Source: an uncultured Ectothiorhodospiraceae bacterium
Lineage (GTDB): Bacteria; Pseudomonadota; Gammaproteobacteria; S012-40
Assembly (NCBI GenBank): GCA_945787715.1
Contig: CALZJE010000044.1
Span: 1 to 32,505, forward strand
Direction: 5' to 3'
DNA: 32,505 bases
In this document: positions 7,414 through 17,475 of the stretch, piece by piece
How the letters are laid out: every line of letters starts with the position of its first letter
Position numbering within the stretch: position 1 is the stretch's first letter
Translations under genes and position numbers: made by a program
Notes under the pieces: model-generated
Told to the model about the DNA's origin: nothing
The model's input: only the letters and a program-made list of their open reading frames with translations
Databases searched by the model: none

Positions 7414-9330
7414 ATGCCAGTCATTACTCTCCCAGATGGTTCTCAACGTTCATTCGAAAATGCGGTAACAATTTTAAATGTTGCTGCGGATATTGGACCT
7501 GGTTTAGCAAAATCAACACTTGCAGGCAAAGTTGATGATCAAATAGTTGATGCCTCATATCTTATTGAAGAAGATGTAAGGTTAAGTATTATTACTGATC
7601 GTGATCCAGAAGGTTTAGAGGTTATTCGTCATTCTTCAGCTCACTTGCTCGCACAGGCGGTAAAAGAGTTGTTTCCTGAAGCTCAAGTAACTATCGGCCC
7701 TGTCATCGAAGACGGTTTTTATTACGATTTTGCTTTTGAGCAAGGTTTTACGCCAGAGAATATGGCTGCTATTGAGAAGAAAATGGCAGAGCTTGTCAAA
7801 GCTGATTTCCCAATCACACGTCAAGTGATGGAGCGTGATGAGGCAGTGGCATTTTTTAACGGCATGGGTGAAAAATATAAAGCTGAAATCATCGCGAGCA
7901 TTCCTGAAGGGCAAGAGATCGGCCTTTATCAACAAGGCGATTTCATCGATTTATGCCGTGGTCCTCATGTGCCTTCAACAGGAAAACTGAAATCATTTAA
8001 GTTAATGAAGTTAGCAGGTGCTTATTGGCGCGGTAATTCAGATAACGAAATGTTGCAGCGCGTTTATGGCACAGCTTGGGCGAATAAAAAAGATCTTAAA
8101 GCCTATCTTCATCGTTTAGAAGAAGCGGAAAAACGCGATCATCGTAAACTTGCTAAACAACACGACCTTTTTCATATGCAGGAAGAAGCGCCGGGTATGG
8201 TTTTTTGGCACGACAAAGGTTGGGCAATCTACCGCACCGTGGAAGCTTATGTGCGAAGTGTGCTGGAAGAGCATAACTACCAGGAAGTTCGTACACCTCA
8301 ATTAGCTGATCGTAAATTGTGGGAAAAGTCTGGTCACTGGGGTAAATTTGGTGACGAAATGTTCACCACTCAATCTGAAAATCGCGAATATGCCGTAAAA
8401 CCCATGAACTGCCCTTGCCATGTTCAGATATATAACCATGGTCTTCGTAGCTATCGTGATTTGCCATTGCGGATGGCGGAATTCGGTTCCTGTTATCGAA
8501 ATGAACCATCTGGAACTTTGCATGGTCTCATGCGTGTTCGTGGCTTCACTCAAGATGATGCTCACATCTTCTGCACTGAAGGTCAAATTCAATCAGAAGT
8601 GGGAGAATTTATTGATCTACTCTATAAAGTCTATGCAGATTTTGGATTTGATGACGTTATTATCAAGCTTTCAACACGACCTGAAAATCGAGTCGGGACT
8701 GATGAAGTATGGGACAAAGCAGAGCAAGCACTAGAAACTGCGCTTGATAACAAGGGTCTGGAATGGGAGTTGCAGCCTGGTGAGGGCGCTTTTTATGGGC
8801 CGAAAATCGAGTTTTCTCTCAAAGATTGTTTGGGTCGAGTTTGGCAATGTGGGACAATCCAGGTGGATTTTTCCATGCCGGGTCGTCTGGATGCGCATTA
8901 CATTGCGGAAGATGGTTCAAAGCAAGTTCCTGTTATGTTGCACCGAGCAATTTTAGGGTCGTTGGAACGTTTTCTTGGAATTTTAATTGAGAACTATGCG
9001 GGCGCATTTCCCAGTTGGTTGGCGCCGGTTCAAGCTGTAATTGTCAATATTACCGACAAACAGTCCGAATATGTAACAAATTTGCAAGAAAAGCTGCAAA
9101 AACAAGGATTCAGAGTGAAATCCGACTTGAGAAATGAAAAGATCGGATTTAAAATTCGTGAGCACACATTACAGCGTGTGCCTTTCTTATTGGTCATTGG
9201 TGATAAAGAAGTCGCTGGTGAGTCTGTGGCCGTACGAACGCGTAGCGGTGAAGATCTCGGTACAATGTCTGTTGAGGCATTTATCGAACATCTTGATACT
9301 GATATCGCAAAAAAAGGCCGAACTGTTTAG
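7414..9330 (+). CDS. thrS: Threonyl-tRNA synthetase
   Basis: A 638-residue class II synthetase that charges tRNA-Thr. The N-terminal TGS domain opens with [15 protein letters not shown]. The editing domain carries HSSAH (His 73 and 77) and CRGPH (Cys181, His185). The catalytic zinc ligands are visible as Cys333 in MNCPCH, His384 in QDDAHIFC and His510 in [13 protein letters not shown], very close to the E. coli numbering. Motif 2 is [19 protein letters not shown]. The start at 7414 follows AAGGA and gives the standard N-terminus; the frame upstream of it overlaps the tRNA-Val terminator. The stop TAG lies inside the infC ribosome-binding site, so thrS and infC are co-transcribed and probably translationally coupled. 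Confidence 0.97.
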   Translation: MPVITLPDGSQRSFENAVTILNVAADIGPGLAKSTLAGKVDDQIVDASYLIEEDVRLSIITDRDPEGLEVIRHSSAHLLAQAVKELFPEAQVTIGPVIEDGFYYDFAFEQGFTPENMAAIEKKMAELVKADFPITRQVMERDEAVAFFNGMGEKYKAEIIASIPEGQEIGLYQQGDFIDLCRGPHVPSTGKLKSFKLMKLAGAYWRGNSDNEMLQRVYGTAWANKKDLKAYLHRLEEAEKRDHRKLAKQHDLFHMQEEAPGMVFWHDKGWAIYRTVEAYVRSVLEEHNYQEVRTPQLADRKLWEKSGHWGKFGDEMFTTQSENREYAVKPMNCPCHVQIYNHGLRSYRDLPLRMAEFGSCYRNEPSGTLHGLMRVRGFTQDDAHIFCTEGQIQSEVGEFIDLLYKVYADFGFDDVIIKLSTRPENRVGTDEVWDKAEQALETALDNKGLEWELQPGEGAFYGPKIEFSLKDCLGRVWQCGTIQVDFSMPGRLDAHYIAEDGSKQVPVMLHRAILGSLERFLGILIENYAGAFPSWLAPVQAVIVNITDKQSEYVTNLQEKLQKQGFRVKSDLRNEKIGFKIREHTLQRVPFLLVIGDKEVAGESVAVRTRSGEDLGTMSVEAFIEHLDTDIAKKGRTV

Positions 9331-9345
9331 GAGGAAAACGCCATC
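9329..9345 (+). promoter_or_regulatory. infC ribosome-binding site and non-canonical ATC start
   Basis: AGGAGG (9329-9334), eight bases, then ATC (9343-9345). The site overlaps the thrS stop codon TAG. A near-perfect Shine-Dalgarno sequence in front of an AUC codon is the hallmark of IF3 genes, where the abnormal start codon mediates feedback control by IF3 itself. Confidence 0.85.
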
Positions 9346-9867
9346 GCTGCTGGCAAACGTGAAGTTCGATTGAATAATGAAATTACAGTACCAAATGTTA
9401 GGTTGACTGATTCAAAAGGTGAACAACGAGGTATTGTAACGATACAAGAAGCTATTAGTTTAGCGGAAGAGGTGGATCTAGATTTGGTTGAGGTTTCGCC
9501 GACTGCGGAACCACCTGTCTGTCGTATCATGGATTACGGCAAATTTGTGTTTGAGCAGAACAAGAAGCAGCAAGACGCGAAGAAAAAGCAAAAGCAGACT
9601 CAGGTCAAAGAGATAAAGTTTCGTCCTGGCACTGAAGAAGGCGATTATCAGGTAAAACTACGCAACCTGACTCGTTTCTTGAACGACGGAGACAAAACTA
9701 AAATTACCTTACGATTTCGTGGCCGTGAAATGGCTCACCAGGAACTTGGACGACAGCTTTTACAGCGCGTTGAAAAAGACCTGGCAGAAATCGGTACTGT
9801 CGAACAATTTCCTCGTATGGAAGGTCGGCAAATGGTAATGGTAGTCGCTCCTAAAAAAGCGAAGTAA
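9343..9867 (+). CDS. infC: Translation initiation factor IF-3
   Basis: A 174-residue IF3, which binds the 30S subunit and rejects non-AUG start codons. The N-domain has [19 protein letters not shown] and [20 protein letters not shown]. After the Lys-rich linker ([21 protein letters not shown]) comes the C-domain with [17 protein letters not shown] and MVMVVAPKK. No ATG exists at the expected N-terminus. The ATC at 9343 has an ideal AGGAGG upstream and gives (I/M)[20 protein letters not shown], matching the family start. The TTG at 9370 would remove nine residues and lacks a comparable ribosome-binding site. ATT, ATC or ATA starts in infC are established as the basis of IF3 autoregulation. Confidence 0.95.
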   Translation: MAAGKREVRLNNEITVPNVRLTDSKGEQRGIVTIQEAISLAEEVDLDLVEVSPTAEPPVCRIMDYGKFVFEQNKKQQDAKKKQKQTQVKEIKFRPGTEEGDYQVKLRNLTRFLNDGDKTKITLRFRGREMAHQELGRQLLQRVEKDLAEIGTVEQFPRMEGRQMVMVVAPKKAK

Positions 9868-9963
9868 AAAAAGGGGTAGAACGGGTGGTAGCATAGCTAC
9901 CGAAAAATCGTGATTGCGATTACCTGCCTGCCAAAACATTATAACAATGCGGAGTAAGCAGCA
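9868..9963 (+). promoter_or_regulatory. infC-rpmI leader with two hairpins, possible L20-binding control region
   Basis: This 96-base gap can form GGTAGC-ATA-GCTACC (9887-9901) and AATCG-N6-CGATT (9906-9921) ahead of the GGAG ribosome-binding site of rpmI. In E. coli and other bacteria ribosomal protein L20 represses rpmI-rplT by binding structured RNA in this region. The position fits, but I cannot show an L20 site from the sequence alone. Confidence 0.4.
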
Positions 9964-10161
9964 ATGCCGAAAATGAAATCATGCTCAAGCGCGTTAAAGC
10001 GTTTCAAGCGTACAAGTAAAGGTCGTGTAAAACGCGGTCAATCTCATCGTAGCCACATCTTGACTAAAAAGTCGACTAAGCGTAAACGTCAACTACGTTC
10101 ACCTATGGCGATTCACGAGGCTGATGTTGTATTAATTAATCGTATGTTGCCTTACAGATAA
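9964..10161 (+). CDS. rpmI: 50S ribosomal protein L35
   Basis: A 65-residue, very basic protein with the L35 pattern MPKMKS...ALKRFKRTSKGRVKRGQSHRSH and the C-terminal ending HEADVVLINRMLPYR. Length and position between infC and rplT are standard. The more usual N-terminal KTN-type stretch reads SCS here, a minor variation. It is part of the infC-rpmI-rplT operon. Confidence 0.96.
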   Translation: MPKMKSCSSALKRFKRTSKGRVKRGQSHRSHILTKKSTKRKRQLRSPMAIHEADVVLINRMLPYR

Positions 10162-10206
10162 GCACTACGAATATTTTTAAAACATTAGAATCGAGAGGCA
10201 AATAAG

Positions 10207-10566
10207 ATGGCTAGAGTAAAACGTGGCGTAACGGCAAGAAGACGTCATAAAAAGGTTTTGAAATTAGCAAAAGGTTATTCAGGCGCACGTAGCCGAGTTT
10301 TCCGAGTTGCTAAACAAGCAGTAACAAAAGCAGGTCAATATGCATATCGTGACCGTAGACAGCGTAAGCGTCAATTCCGTGCTTTATGGATTGCGCGTAT
10401 CAATGCGGCGGCTCGTATCAATGAAATGTCGTACAGTCGTTTCATTAACGGTTTGAAAAAATCAAACGTTATTATCGATCGTAAAGTATTAGCTGATATC
10501 GCAGTATATGACAAAGATGGTTTTGCTCGTATCGCTGATATTGCTAAAGCTGGATTGTCTGCATAA
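10207..10566 (+). CDS. rplT: 50S ribosomal protein L20
   Basis: A 119-residue basic protein starting [23 protein letters not shown], with the helical extension ([34 protein letters not shown]) and globular end ([20 protein letters not shown]) of L20. The ribosome-binding site GAGAGG precedes the ATG. L20 is an early assembly protein of the 50S subunit and in many bacteria represses its own operon. It is followed by an attenuator-like hairpin. Confidence 0.97.
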   Translation: MARVKRGVTARRRHKKVLKLAKGYSGARSRVFRVAKQAVTKAGQYAYRDRRQRKRQFRALWIARINAAARINEMSYSRFINGLKKSNVIIDRKVLADIAVYDKDGFARIADIAKAGLSA

Positions 10567-10574
10567 GCAAGCGT

Positions 10575-11679
<1,105 letters not shown>

Positions 11680-11735
11680 TTTTACAGTCCTCGTTGAAAT
11701 TTAATCAGTGACAAACATGTTTGGAAAAGTAATCA

Positions 11736-14114
11736 ATGAAATTTAGTGAACAATGGTTAAGAGAATGGGTTAATCCAGCCGTTGATACAGCAACACTTGC
11801 AGAACAATTAACAATGGCCGGTCTTGAAGTGGATTCCGTAGAGTCTGCTGCGCCAGCGTTTAACAATATTTTTGTCGGTGAAGTGGTTTCGTTAAGACCA
11901 CATCCTGAAGCAGATCGATTAAATATTTGTGAAGTGAATGTGGGACAAGCAGAGAATCTGACAATTATTTGTGGAGCAAGCAATGTTGCTCAAGGGGTTA
12001 AAGTGCCCGCTGCGGTGATCGGTGCAATTCTACCGGGCGATTTCAAGATTAAAAAAGCCAAGCTTCGTGGTGTCGAGTCGTTTGGTATGCTTTGTTCAGC
12101 TAAAGAAATTGGTTTGGCTGAATCCGCTGAAGGATTAATGATTCTGCCAGCAGACGCTAAAGTGGGTGAAAGTATTCGTGACTACTTTTCATTGGATGAC
12201 CAGGTGATCGAAGTTGATTTCACGCCTAATCGGGGCGATTGTTTGAGTGTTGCAGGCATCTCACGTGAAATTGGCGTGTTAAACAATTCAGAAGTTACCC
12301 CGGTAGCTTGTGATGCAGTTGCACCTGAAATAGATGATACTTTCACTATTGATGTTCAAGCCCCTGCTGATTGTCCACGCTATTTGGGTCGTGTGATAAA
12401 AGGAATCAATGCAAACGCTGAAACACCTATTTGGATGCAGGAACGATTGCGCCGAGCTGGATTGCGTAGTCTTAGTCCGACAGTAGATGTGACTAACTAT
12501 ATTTTGTTAGAACTTGGTCAGCCCATGCACGCTTTCGATCTCAATAAATTGAACGATAAAATCGTAATACGTCGTGCTAAGAAAAATGAAAAGATTAAAC
12601 TGCTTGATGAATCTGAAGTGACGTTAGATGAGAATATCCTTGTCATTGCTGATAGCAACACTGCGGTGGCATTCGCTGGTGTGATGGGTGGATTTGATAG
12701 TTCGGTGACAAGTGAGACTCAGGATATCTTTCTGGAATGTGCTTTCTTTCAACCAGACACCATTCGTGGAAAAGCTCGTCAGTTTGGTATGCAAACTGAT
12801 TCCTCCTATCGTTTTGAGCGAGGTGTTGATTTTAACATGCAACAACGTGCTATGGAGAGAGCAAGCAAACTGATTGTTGAGATAGCCGGTGGCAAGGTAG
12901 GACCAATCACGGAAAAAGTTGAAGAAGTCTCTTTTCCCAAACGTCAAAATATCACATTTCGTCGCAGTCGTTTGACGCGTGTGTTAGGTTTTTCTGTTGA
13001 AAACAGTGTTGTCGAGAATATACTCACACGTCTTGGTATGATCTGGAGTCATACGGATGAAGGTTGGTTAGTCGTTGCTCCTGATTATCGATTTGATATT
13101 GCAATTGAGGCAGATCTTATTGAAGAGATTGGTCGTGTTTACGGCTACAATAATCTTCCAACACATAGCTCTCTCTCCGAATTGCGTTTTGTTGAAGAGC
13201 CAGAAGCAAATTTAAATAAGGCCCGTATTCGTAACACAATGGTGGGATTAGGTTACCAGGAAGCGATTACCTATAGCTTTGTCGATAAAAAAATTCAACA
13301 AATGTTGGATCCCACTAACGAACCTGTTGAACTGGCAAATCCAATCTCTGCGGAAATGTCAGTCATGCGTACTACACTATGGTCCAGCTTGTTAAAAACA
13401 GCGGAATATAATCAGGCACGTCAACAATCTCGCTTACGTTTGTTTGAAACCGGCAAGCGATTTATCAAGTCTGGCAATGAAACAGTGCAAGAAACTGTCA
13501 TTGCAGGATTAATCAGTGGTGATGTTTTACCGACACAATGGGGCTCTGAACAACGAAAAGCTGACTTCTTTGACATGAAAAGTGATGTCGAGCATCTTCT
13601 TAATTTGACAGGAAATAGCGACAAATTCAGCTTTGTTGCTGCTGAGCACCCAGCCTTACATCCTGGTCAATCTGCGCAAGTTTTGGTAGAAAACCAGCCC
13701 ATAGGTTGGTTAGGTAGCTTGCATCCCGCTATAAAACAGCAAATTGGTCTTAATTTGCCTGTAATATTGTTTGAATTGTCCTATACTTATCTAGAAAAAG
13801 GGGTTGTTCCTAAATATTGCCCTGTGTCTAAGTTTCCGTCAATTAATCGGGATCTTGCTCTGGTAGTGAAAGAGAGCGTATCTGCTGGCAGAGTTTTTGC
13901 TGAAATTAGGAAGTCGGGCGATGATCGCTTGCAACTTGTGGAAATCTTTGATATTTATCGTGGTAAAGGAATAGCAGAAGGTTCAAAGAGCTTAGCTGTT
14001 TCACTTACCATTCAGGATGATCAAAAAACGCTCGTCGATGATGAGGTGGATGGAATCATTCAGAAAATATTAGTGTCGCTACAAGATTCTATTGGTGCAA
14101 CTTTAAGAGAATAG
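11736..14114 (+). CDS. pheT: Phenylalanyl-tRNA synthetase beta subunit
   Basis: A 792-residue beta chain, close to the 795 of E. coli. It opens with MKFSEQWLREWVNP. The EMAP-II-like tRNA-binding domain follows (about residues 40-150, GEVVSLRPHPEADRLNIC and FGMLCSAKEIGLAE). Then come the B3/B4 editing core (SPTVDVTNYILLELGQPMHAFD), the B5 domain, the class II-like catalytically inactive domain, and the C-terminal FDX-ACB anticodon-binding domain (FPSINRDLALVVKE). It lies 56 bases after pheS and four bases before ihfA, in one operon. Confidence 0.97.
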   Translation: MKFSEQWLREWVNPAVDTATLAEQLTMAGLEVDSVESAAPAFNNIFVGEVVSLRPHPEADRLNICEVNVGQAENLTIICGASNVAQGVKVPAAVIGAILPGDFKIKKAKLRGVESFGMLCSAKEIGLAESAEGLMILPADAKVGESIRDYFSLDDQVIEVDFTPNRGDCLSVAGISREIGVLNNSEVTPVACDAVAPEIDDTFTIDVQAPADCPRYLGRVIKGINANAETPIWMQERLRRAGLRSLSPTVDVTNYILLELGQPMHAFDLNKLNDKIVIRRAKKNEKIKLLDESEVTLDENILVIADSNTAVAFAGVMGGFDSSVTSETQDIFLECAFFQPDTIRGKARQFGMQTDSSYRFERGVDFNMQQRAMERASKLIVEIAGGKVGPITEKVEEVSFPKRQNITFRRSRLTRVLGFSVENSVVENILTRLGMIWSHTDEGWLVVAPDYRFDIAIEADLIEEIGRVYGYNNLPTHSSLSELRFVEEPEANLNKARIRNTMVGLGYQEAITYSFVDKKIQQMLDPTNEPVELANPISAEMSVMRTTLWSSLLKTAEYNQARQQSRLRLFETGKRFIKSGNETVQETVIAGLISGDVLPTQWGSEQRKADFFDMKSDVEHLLNLTGNSDKFSFVAAEHPALHPGQSAQVLVENQPIGWLGSLHPAIKQQIGLNLPVILFELSYTYLEKGVVPKYCPVSKFPSINRDLALVVKESVSAGRVFAEIRKSGDDRLQLVEIFDIYRGKGIAEGSKSLAVSLTIQDDQKTLVDDEVDGIIQKILVSLQDSIGATLRE

Positions 14115-14117
14115 TTT

Positions 14118-14468
14118 ATGGCATTAACTAAGGCGGATATGACTGAACGTTTGTTTGAAGAGTTAGGTTTGAATAAACGTGAAGCTAAAGACCTGGTAGA
14201 CACTTTGTTTGAAGAAGTCCGTTGTGCTTTGGTGAGAGGCACATGTGTCAAATTATCAGGTTTCGGCAATTTTACTTTACGGGATAAATCTCAACGACCA
14301 GGTAGAAATCCAAAAACCGGAGAAGAGATTCCTATTAGCGCACGGCGCGTAGTAACTTTTCGGCCTGGGCAAAAACTAAAAGCAAGAGTAGAGGCCTATG
14401 CTGGAACCAGTGAACAGCCACAAGAACCAATCCAAGAACAGCCTAGAACTTCCACCGATTCCGAGTAA
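14118..14468 (+). CDS. ihfA: Integration host factor alpha subunit
   Basis: A 116-residue DNABII protein that with IhfB bends DNA sharply at specific sites. The start [24 protein letters not shown] and the beta-arm with its intercalating proline ([22 protein letters not shown]) are clear. E. coli IhfA has 99 residues; here there is a Gln/Pro/Glu-rich tail of about 17 residues ([19 protein letters not shown]), whose codons overlap the next gene. It starts three bases after the pheT stop codon. The pheT-ihfA linkage is conserved in gammaproteobacteria. Confidence 0.96.
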   Translation: MALTKADMTERLFEELGLNKREAKDLVDTLFEEVRCALVRGTCVKLSGFGNFTLRDKSQRPGRNPKTGEEIPISARRVVTFRPGQKLKARVEAYAGTSEQPQEPIQEQPRTSTDSE

Positions 14469-14808
14469 GCGTTATTTTACCATCGGTGAAGTTAGTGAGC
14501 TGTGCGCGGTAAAACCACATGTTCTCCGCTATTGGGAACAGGAGTTTTCACAGTTAAAACCAGCTAAACGGCGCGGTAATCGTCGTTATTATCAGCATCA
14601 CGACGTACTAATGATTCGTGGTATCCGTGAATTGCTCTACGATAAAGGTTTTACGATTGGCGGTGCAAGGCTGCAACTTTCAAAACCCAGTGAACCAGTT
14701 TCGACGGTTGTAGCAGATGAACGGCCAAAAACAAAATCTGCTAGCAATAAACTCGTATCTGAGCTTTGCAAAGAGCTGGAAGAATTGCTGGTTGAATTGA
14801 AAGCGTAA
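14398..14808 (+). CDS. MerR-family transcriptional regulator
   Basis: A 136-residue protein whose N-terminal winged HTH is typical of Mer[27 protein letters not shown] followed by [36 protein letters not shown] short Leu/Glu-rich C-terminal helix replaces an effector domain, and the Cys ligands of metal-responsive MerR proteins are absent. The ATG at 14398 overlaps ihfA by 71 bases; the residues before the HTH (MLEP...[12 protein letters not shown]) match what I recall of the Pseudomonas orthologue, supporting this start. The same gene follows ihfA and precedes tRNA-Pro in Pseudomonas. The regulated targets are not known to me. Confidence 0.9.
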   Translation: MLEPVNSHKNQSKNSLELPPIPSKRYFTIGEVSELCAVKPHVLRYWEQEFSQLKPAKRRGNRRYYQHHDVLMIRGIRELLYDKGFTIGGARLQLSKPSEPVSTVVADERPKTKSASNKLVSELCKELEELLVELKA

Positions 14809-14871
14809 TGAAAATGCTTAAAAACAATCCATATACATAATCCACAAAAAAGTCTCCATTATAATTAATCA

Positions 14872-14900
14872 CTTGTGAAATCTTAATGCTGTTGTATAAT
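14872..14900 (+). promoter_or_regulatory. Promoter of tRNA-Pro
   Basis: TTGTGA (14872-14877), a 17-base spacer, and a perfect TATAAT (14895-14900), with CCGCGC just downstream and the tRNA starting at 14913. Confidence 0.8.
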
Positions 14901-14912
14901 TCCGCGCTCAGT

Positions 14913-14989
14913 CGGGATGTAGCGCAGCTTGGTAGCGCACTACAATGGGGTTGTAGGGGTCGGAGGTTCGAATCCTCTCATCCCGACCA
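14913..14989 (+). tRNA. tRNA-Pro (anticodon GGG), CCA encoded
   Basis: A 77-base cloverleaf with acceptor CGGGATG/CATCCCG and D-arm GCGCAGCTTGGTAGCGC. The anticodon arm is CTACA-ATGGGGT-TGTAG with GGG at 34-36. The T-arm has GGTTCGAATCC, followed by ACCA. It reads CCC/CCU proline codons. The location after the merR-like gene is as in Pseudomonas. Confidence 0.95.
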
Positions 14990-15462
14990 ATATTTAATTC
15001 TTTTCCAGTTTGGTGGATACCTATTTTTATCTACTCGCGTTAATTCAACTATACCTACATCACCTGAATTAACTTCTTTAACTGCTATATCTTTTTCGTT
15101 CTTGTAATTTTGTTTGATGTTGAAACAGTTGTGAATGAATACTGGATGTGTTTGGTAGCCAAGTTTTCAATTTAGTGCTTAGATAAGCCACTAAAAATTT
15201 TTCAAAATCATCAAGATTGCTTTTAATCCCCTGCTTTTCCTTATCTAGTTTCTTTTTGTTTGCCGGCTACTCTAGTTTTTCTAATTGATGCTTAAATCGC
15301 TAAACAAATATTCAATCCTACATTCATAGAACAAATAGAACAAAGTGTGTAAAAACGAGAGCAGATTACAAATATTGTGAATGACAGGGTACCGCGTGAT
15401 TAGATCTGCGTTTTGTGCAATGAACTTACAACTGTGACGGCATCTTCGTACACATAATAACG
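14990..15462. other. Gene-free stretch downstream of tRNA-Pro with a possible decayed frame
   Basis: No convincing gene lies here. On the minus strand, 15266 down to the stop at 15080-15078 forms an open frame without a start codon, 62 codons rich in Lys, Leu and Gln (for example NLDDFEKFLVAYLSTKLKTW). An in-frame TAG (15269-15267) separates it from a short Lys/Glu-rich stretch upstream. It reads like the worn end of a lost protein, but no family is recognised. The DNA is AT-rich. No repeat of the tRNA 3' end was found that would mark an integration site. Confidence 0.3.
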
Positions 15463-15494
15463 GGGAGAGGGTGTTAAACACCCTCTCCCTTTTT
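15463..15494. terminator. Strong hairpin at the 3' end of the GSDH/CHRD gene
   Basis: GGGAGAGGGTGT (15463-15474) pairs perfectly with ACACCCTCTCCC (15478-15489). A run of five T follows on the plus strand (15490-15494). On the minus strand it lies eight bases past the stop of the gene at 15502-17475, but there the U-tract is weak (CGTTATTAT). It may terminate transcripts from both sides. Confidence 0.65.
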
Positions 15495-15501
15495 GGAATG
15501 A

Positions 15502-17475
15502 CTACCTTTGTATCTGCCCACGTATCTCTCCGCCGCGGTTCTCCACTGTGTGCACATTGATATAGGCGTTGTCGTTGCGTATCTCGTCAATCAACACTGC
15601 CAGTGGCATTCCCGTTAATGGTCCAACTAGATCATCTGCCATGGCCACGCCTCTGACCCGAAAACGCTTCTCATTCAAGGGTTCAGCAACAAAAGGTCCA
15701 CCTGTGAGAAAGCCCGCTGTGTTGGGTACGATACTGAGTGCGATGGGACCATTCTCACCTAATGGGGCAAGATGGATATGCACACCAATCACGTTTTCTA
15801 TCTTTTTCATATCCACAGAGAACTTTAGTTTGGTACCATCATGGTTAAGCTTGAAAAACGCGTTTCCATACGCTGGTGTGTCGACCGGAATAGTCTGCTC
15901 TGCTCCGCTGAGTCGGGTATAAAACTTCATCGAAAGATTTGGATTAAGGGGCGAGATTTTCATAACTACTCCAGTCTCTCCGCTAGGTACGCCTGTCGTG
16001 TTGGCAAGAACATAGAGCTCTCCACGCGCATCCTGTCCGAAACCCAATAGTGACATGCCCAGCCCATCTTGCCCGGTAATCATAAACTCGGTGATTTCAC
16101 TGGTTTTGACTCGGTTGTGCTTATGGTGATAGTTTTTGTAATGGTGATTTTTACCGCGATAGTTTTTGTAATGGTGGTTCTTACCATGATGGTTTTTGTG
16201 ATGACGTTTCTTGAACTGATTGTTTTTGACGAGATCCTTCTTATTAAGGAAGAACAGTCGGCCGTTGTTGCCACCAAAATTGCGTGAAAAATCCCCGAAG
16301 ACATAGTGTCCTCTGAGTTTTGGAAGCATGCTACCCCGATAGACGAAACCTCCGACAACCGCGATGCCTTCATCATGATCGTATTCAGCCACTGGATCAA
16401 TCAGCATACCCGGTTCGTTCGGACAAGGATCATCGTCAGTAACAAAACCGCGTTCAGCTCCGTTCGGGTCGAAGCAGAACGAGCCCTCCTTGACTGGCCA
16501 ACCATAGTTGCCACCAGCCATTACTATATGCACCTCTTCGATGTCATTCTGACCGACATCGGCGGCATACATGGCTCCAGAGGCAGTGTCAAAAGAGACA
16601 CGAAAGGGATTTCGAAATCCCCAGGCAAAGATTTCGTCACACACTCCATCGGCACAGCCAACTTCTCCACCAAAAGGTTCTACGCCATCTGGGAAGAATG
16701 GATTGTACTTCGGCACACCGTATTGCCCATTTGCTGAGTTTGAACCATGGGGATCGATGCGTAATATGTTGCCGAGGATATTGCTGCGATCCTGGCCATT
16801 ACCCTGTGCGCTATGTCCTGCACCCTGATCATCCCCTGCACCACCATCACCCACAGCGATATATAACAGGCCGTCAGGACCGAAGTTAAGCGCTCCGGCA
16901 TTGTGGTTGAACTGGGGCTCACCAATACTCATCAGAACGCGGCGGCTGGTAGGATCCACCACAGAATCGGTATTGCCAGGTTCGGGAACTTGCCACTCAG
17001 ATATCACCGTATGGTGATTTGCAGGTGCTCCTAGTGGCACCAAGAAATCAGGCGTGCCACTCACGGGTTCCGAAGTGTAAGTATATAGCAGACCATTACT
17101 CTGATAGTTGGGATGAAACGCCAGGCCGATGAAACCTCGCTCATCAAATGTGCCTGGGCCGCCGACTCCGAGGGCAACAAGCAACCCACTCAGGTCAGCA
17201 AAGACTTCTTTGTCACCGGTAAACAGGTTTACCGCCCATAAAACTCCAATCTGATCGACTACGAACAGTCGCCGCGCATCTCCTGGCGCGAAAGTCCCCC
17301 AATTGGGAGCTGTCATCCCATCCGCGACAGGCTCTAGCCGGATGATCGGCCCGCCCTTGGTAATAGGCTTTACCAGGGGATCTTCGAGCTCGACCCCCAT
17401 TATAGGTGTGGCTAGCAATATGAAAGCAGCCAGTAATGCAAGTGCACCTGAGTTGATTAAAGATTTACTTATCAT
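15502..17475 (-). CDS. Secreted glucose/sorbosone dehydrogenase-like protein with His-rich linker and CHRD domain
   Basis: A 657-residue exported protein with signal peptide MISKSLINSGALALLAAFIL... at residues 1 to about 28. Residues about 35-410 form a PQQ-dependent sugar-dehydrogenase-like six-bladed propeller: RGFIGLAFHPNY, FNHNAGALNFGPDGLLYIAV, DRSNILGNILRIDP, EIFAWGFRNPFRVSFD, GGNYGWP. A Lys/His/Asn-rich linker follows at about 417-456 (HHKNHHGKNHHYKNYRGK...). The C-terminus, from about residue 490, is a CHRD domain (GVHIHLAPLGENGP, INVHTVENRGGEIRGQI). The ATG at 17475 has GGAGGAG seven bases upstream; the longer frame to 17535 does not. GC content is visibly higher than in the flanks (30 G/C of 60 at 16741-16800 against 21 of 60 at 18541-18600), suggesting transfer. 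Enzymatic activity and PQQ use are unproven. No PQQ synthesis genes are in the window. Confidence 0.85.
   Translation of the reverse strand: MISKSLINSGALALLAAFILLATPIMGVELEDPLVKPITKGGPIIRLEPVADGMTAPNWGTFAPGDARRLFVVDQIGVLWAVNLFTGDKEVFADLSGLLVALGVGGPGTFDERGFIGLAFHPNYQSNGLLYTYTSEPVSGTPDFLVPLGAPANHHTVISEWQVPEPGNTDSVVDPTSRRVLMSIGEPQFNHNAGALNFGPDGLLYIAVGDGGAGDDQGAGHSAQGNGQDRSNILGNILRIDPHGSNSANGQYGVPKYNPFFPDGVEPFGGEVGCADGVCDEIFAWGFRNPFRVSFDTASGAMYAADVGQNDIEEVHIVMAGGNYGWPVKEGSFCFDPNGAERGFVTDDDPCPNEPGMLIDPVAEYDHDEGIAVVGGFVYRGSMLPKLRGHYVFGDFSRNFGGNNGRLFFLNKKDLVKNNQFKKRHHKNHHGKNHHYKNYRGKNHHYKNYHHKHNRVKTSEITEFMITGQDGLGMSLLGFGQDARGELYVLANTTGVPSGETGVVMKISPLNPNLSMKFYTRLSGAEQTIPVDTPAYGNAFFKLNHDGTKLKFSVDMKKIENVIGVHIHLAPLGENGPIALSIVPNTAGFLTGGPFVAEPLNEKRFRVRGVAMADDLVGPLTGMPLAVLIDEIRNDNAYINVHTVENRGGEIRGQIQR
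16128..16206 (-). repeat. 30-bp in-frame tandem repeat encoding the His-rich linker
   Basis: Units of 30 bases at 16128-16157 and 16158-16187 and a partial unit at 16188-16206, each containing GATAGTTTTTGTAATGGTG or a close variant. They encode ten-residue Lys-Asn-His-His-Tyr type repeats. Unit length is a multiple of three, so copy number can change without a frameshift. This is an internal coding repeat with no spacers, not CRISPR. Confidence 0.85.

Noticed and set aside
15281-15481. 66-codon minus-strand frame upstream of tRNA-Pro
   Set aside because: It begins inside the strong hairpin at 15463-15494, has no ribosome-binding site and resembles no known protein.
16128-16206. 30-bp repeat considered as a CRISPR array
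   Set aside because: The units are directly adjacent, without spacers, and lie in frame inside a gene.
16069-16287. Hydrophobic plus-strand frame rich in Val, Met and Ile that looks like a membrane peptide
   Set aside because: It is the antisense reading of the His-rich repeat codons of the sugar-dehydrogenase-like gene; the hydrophobicity is a by-product.
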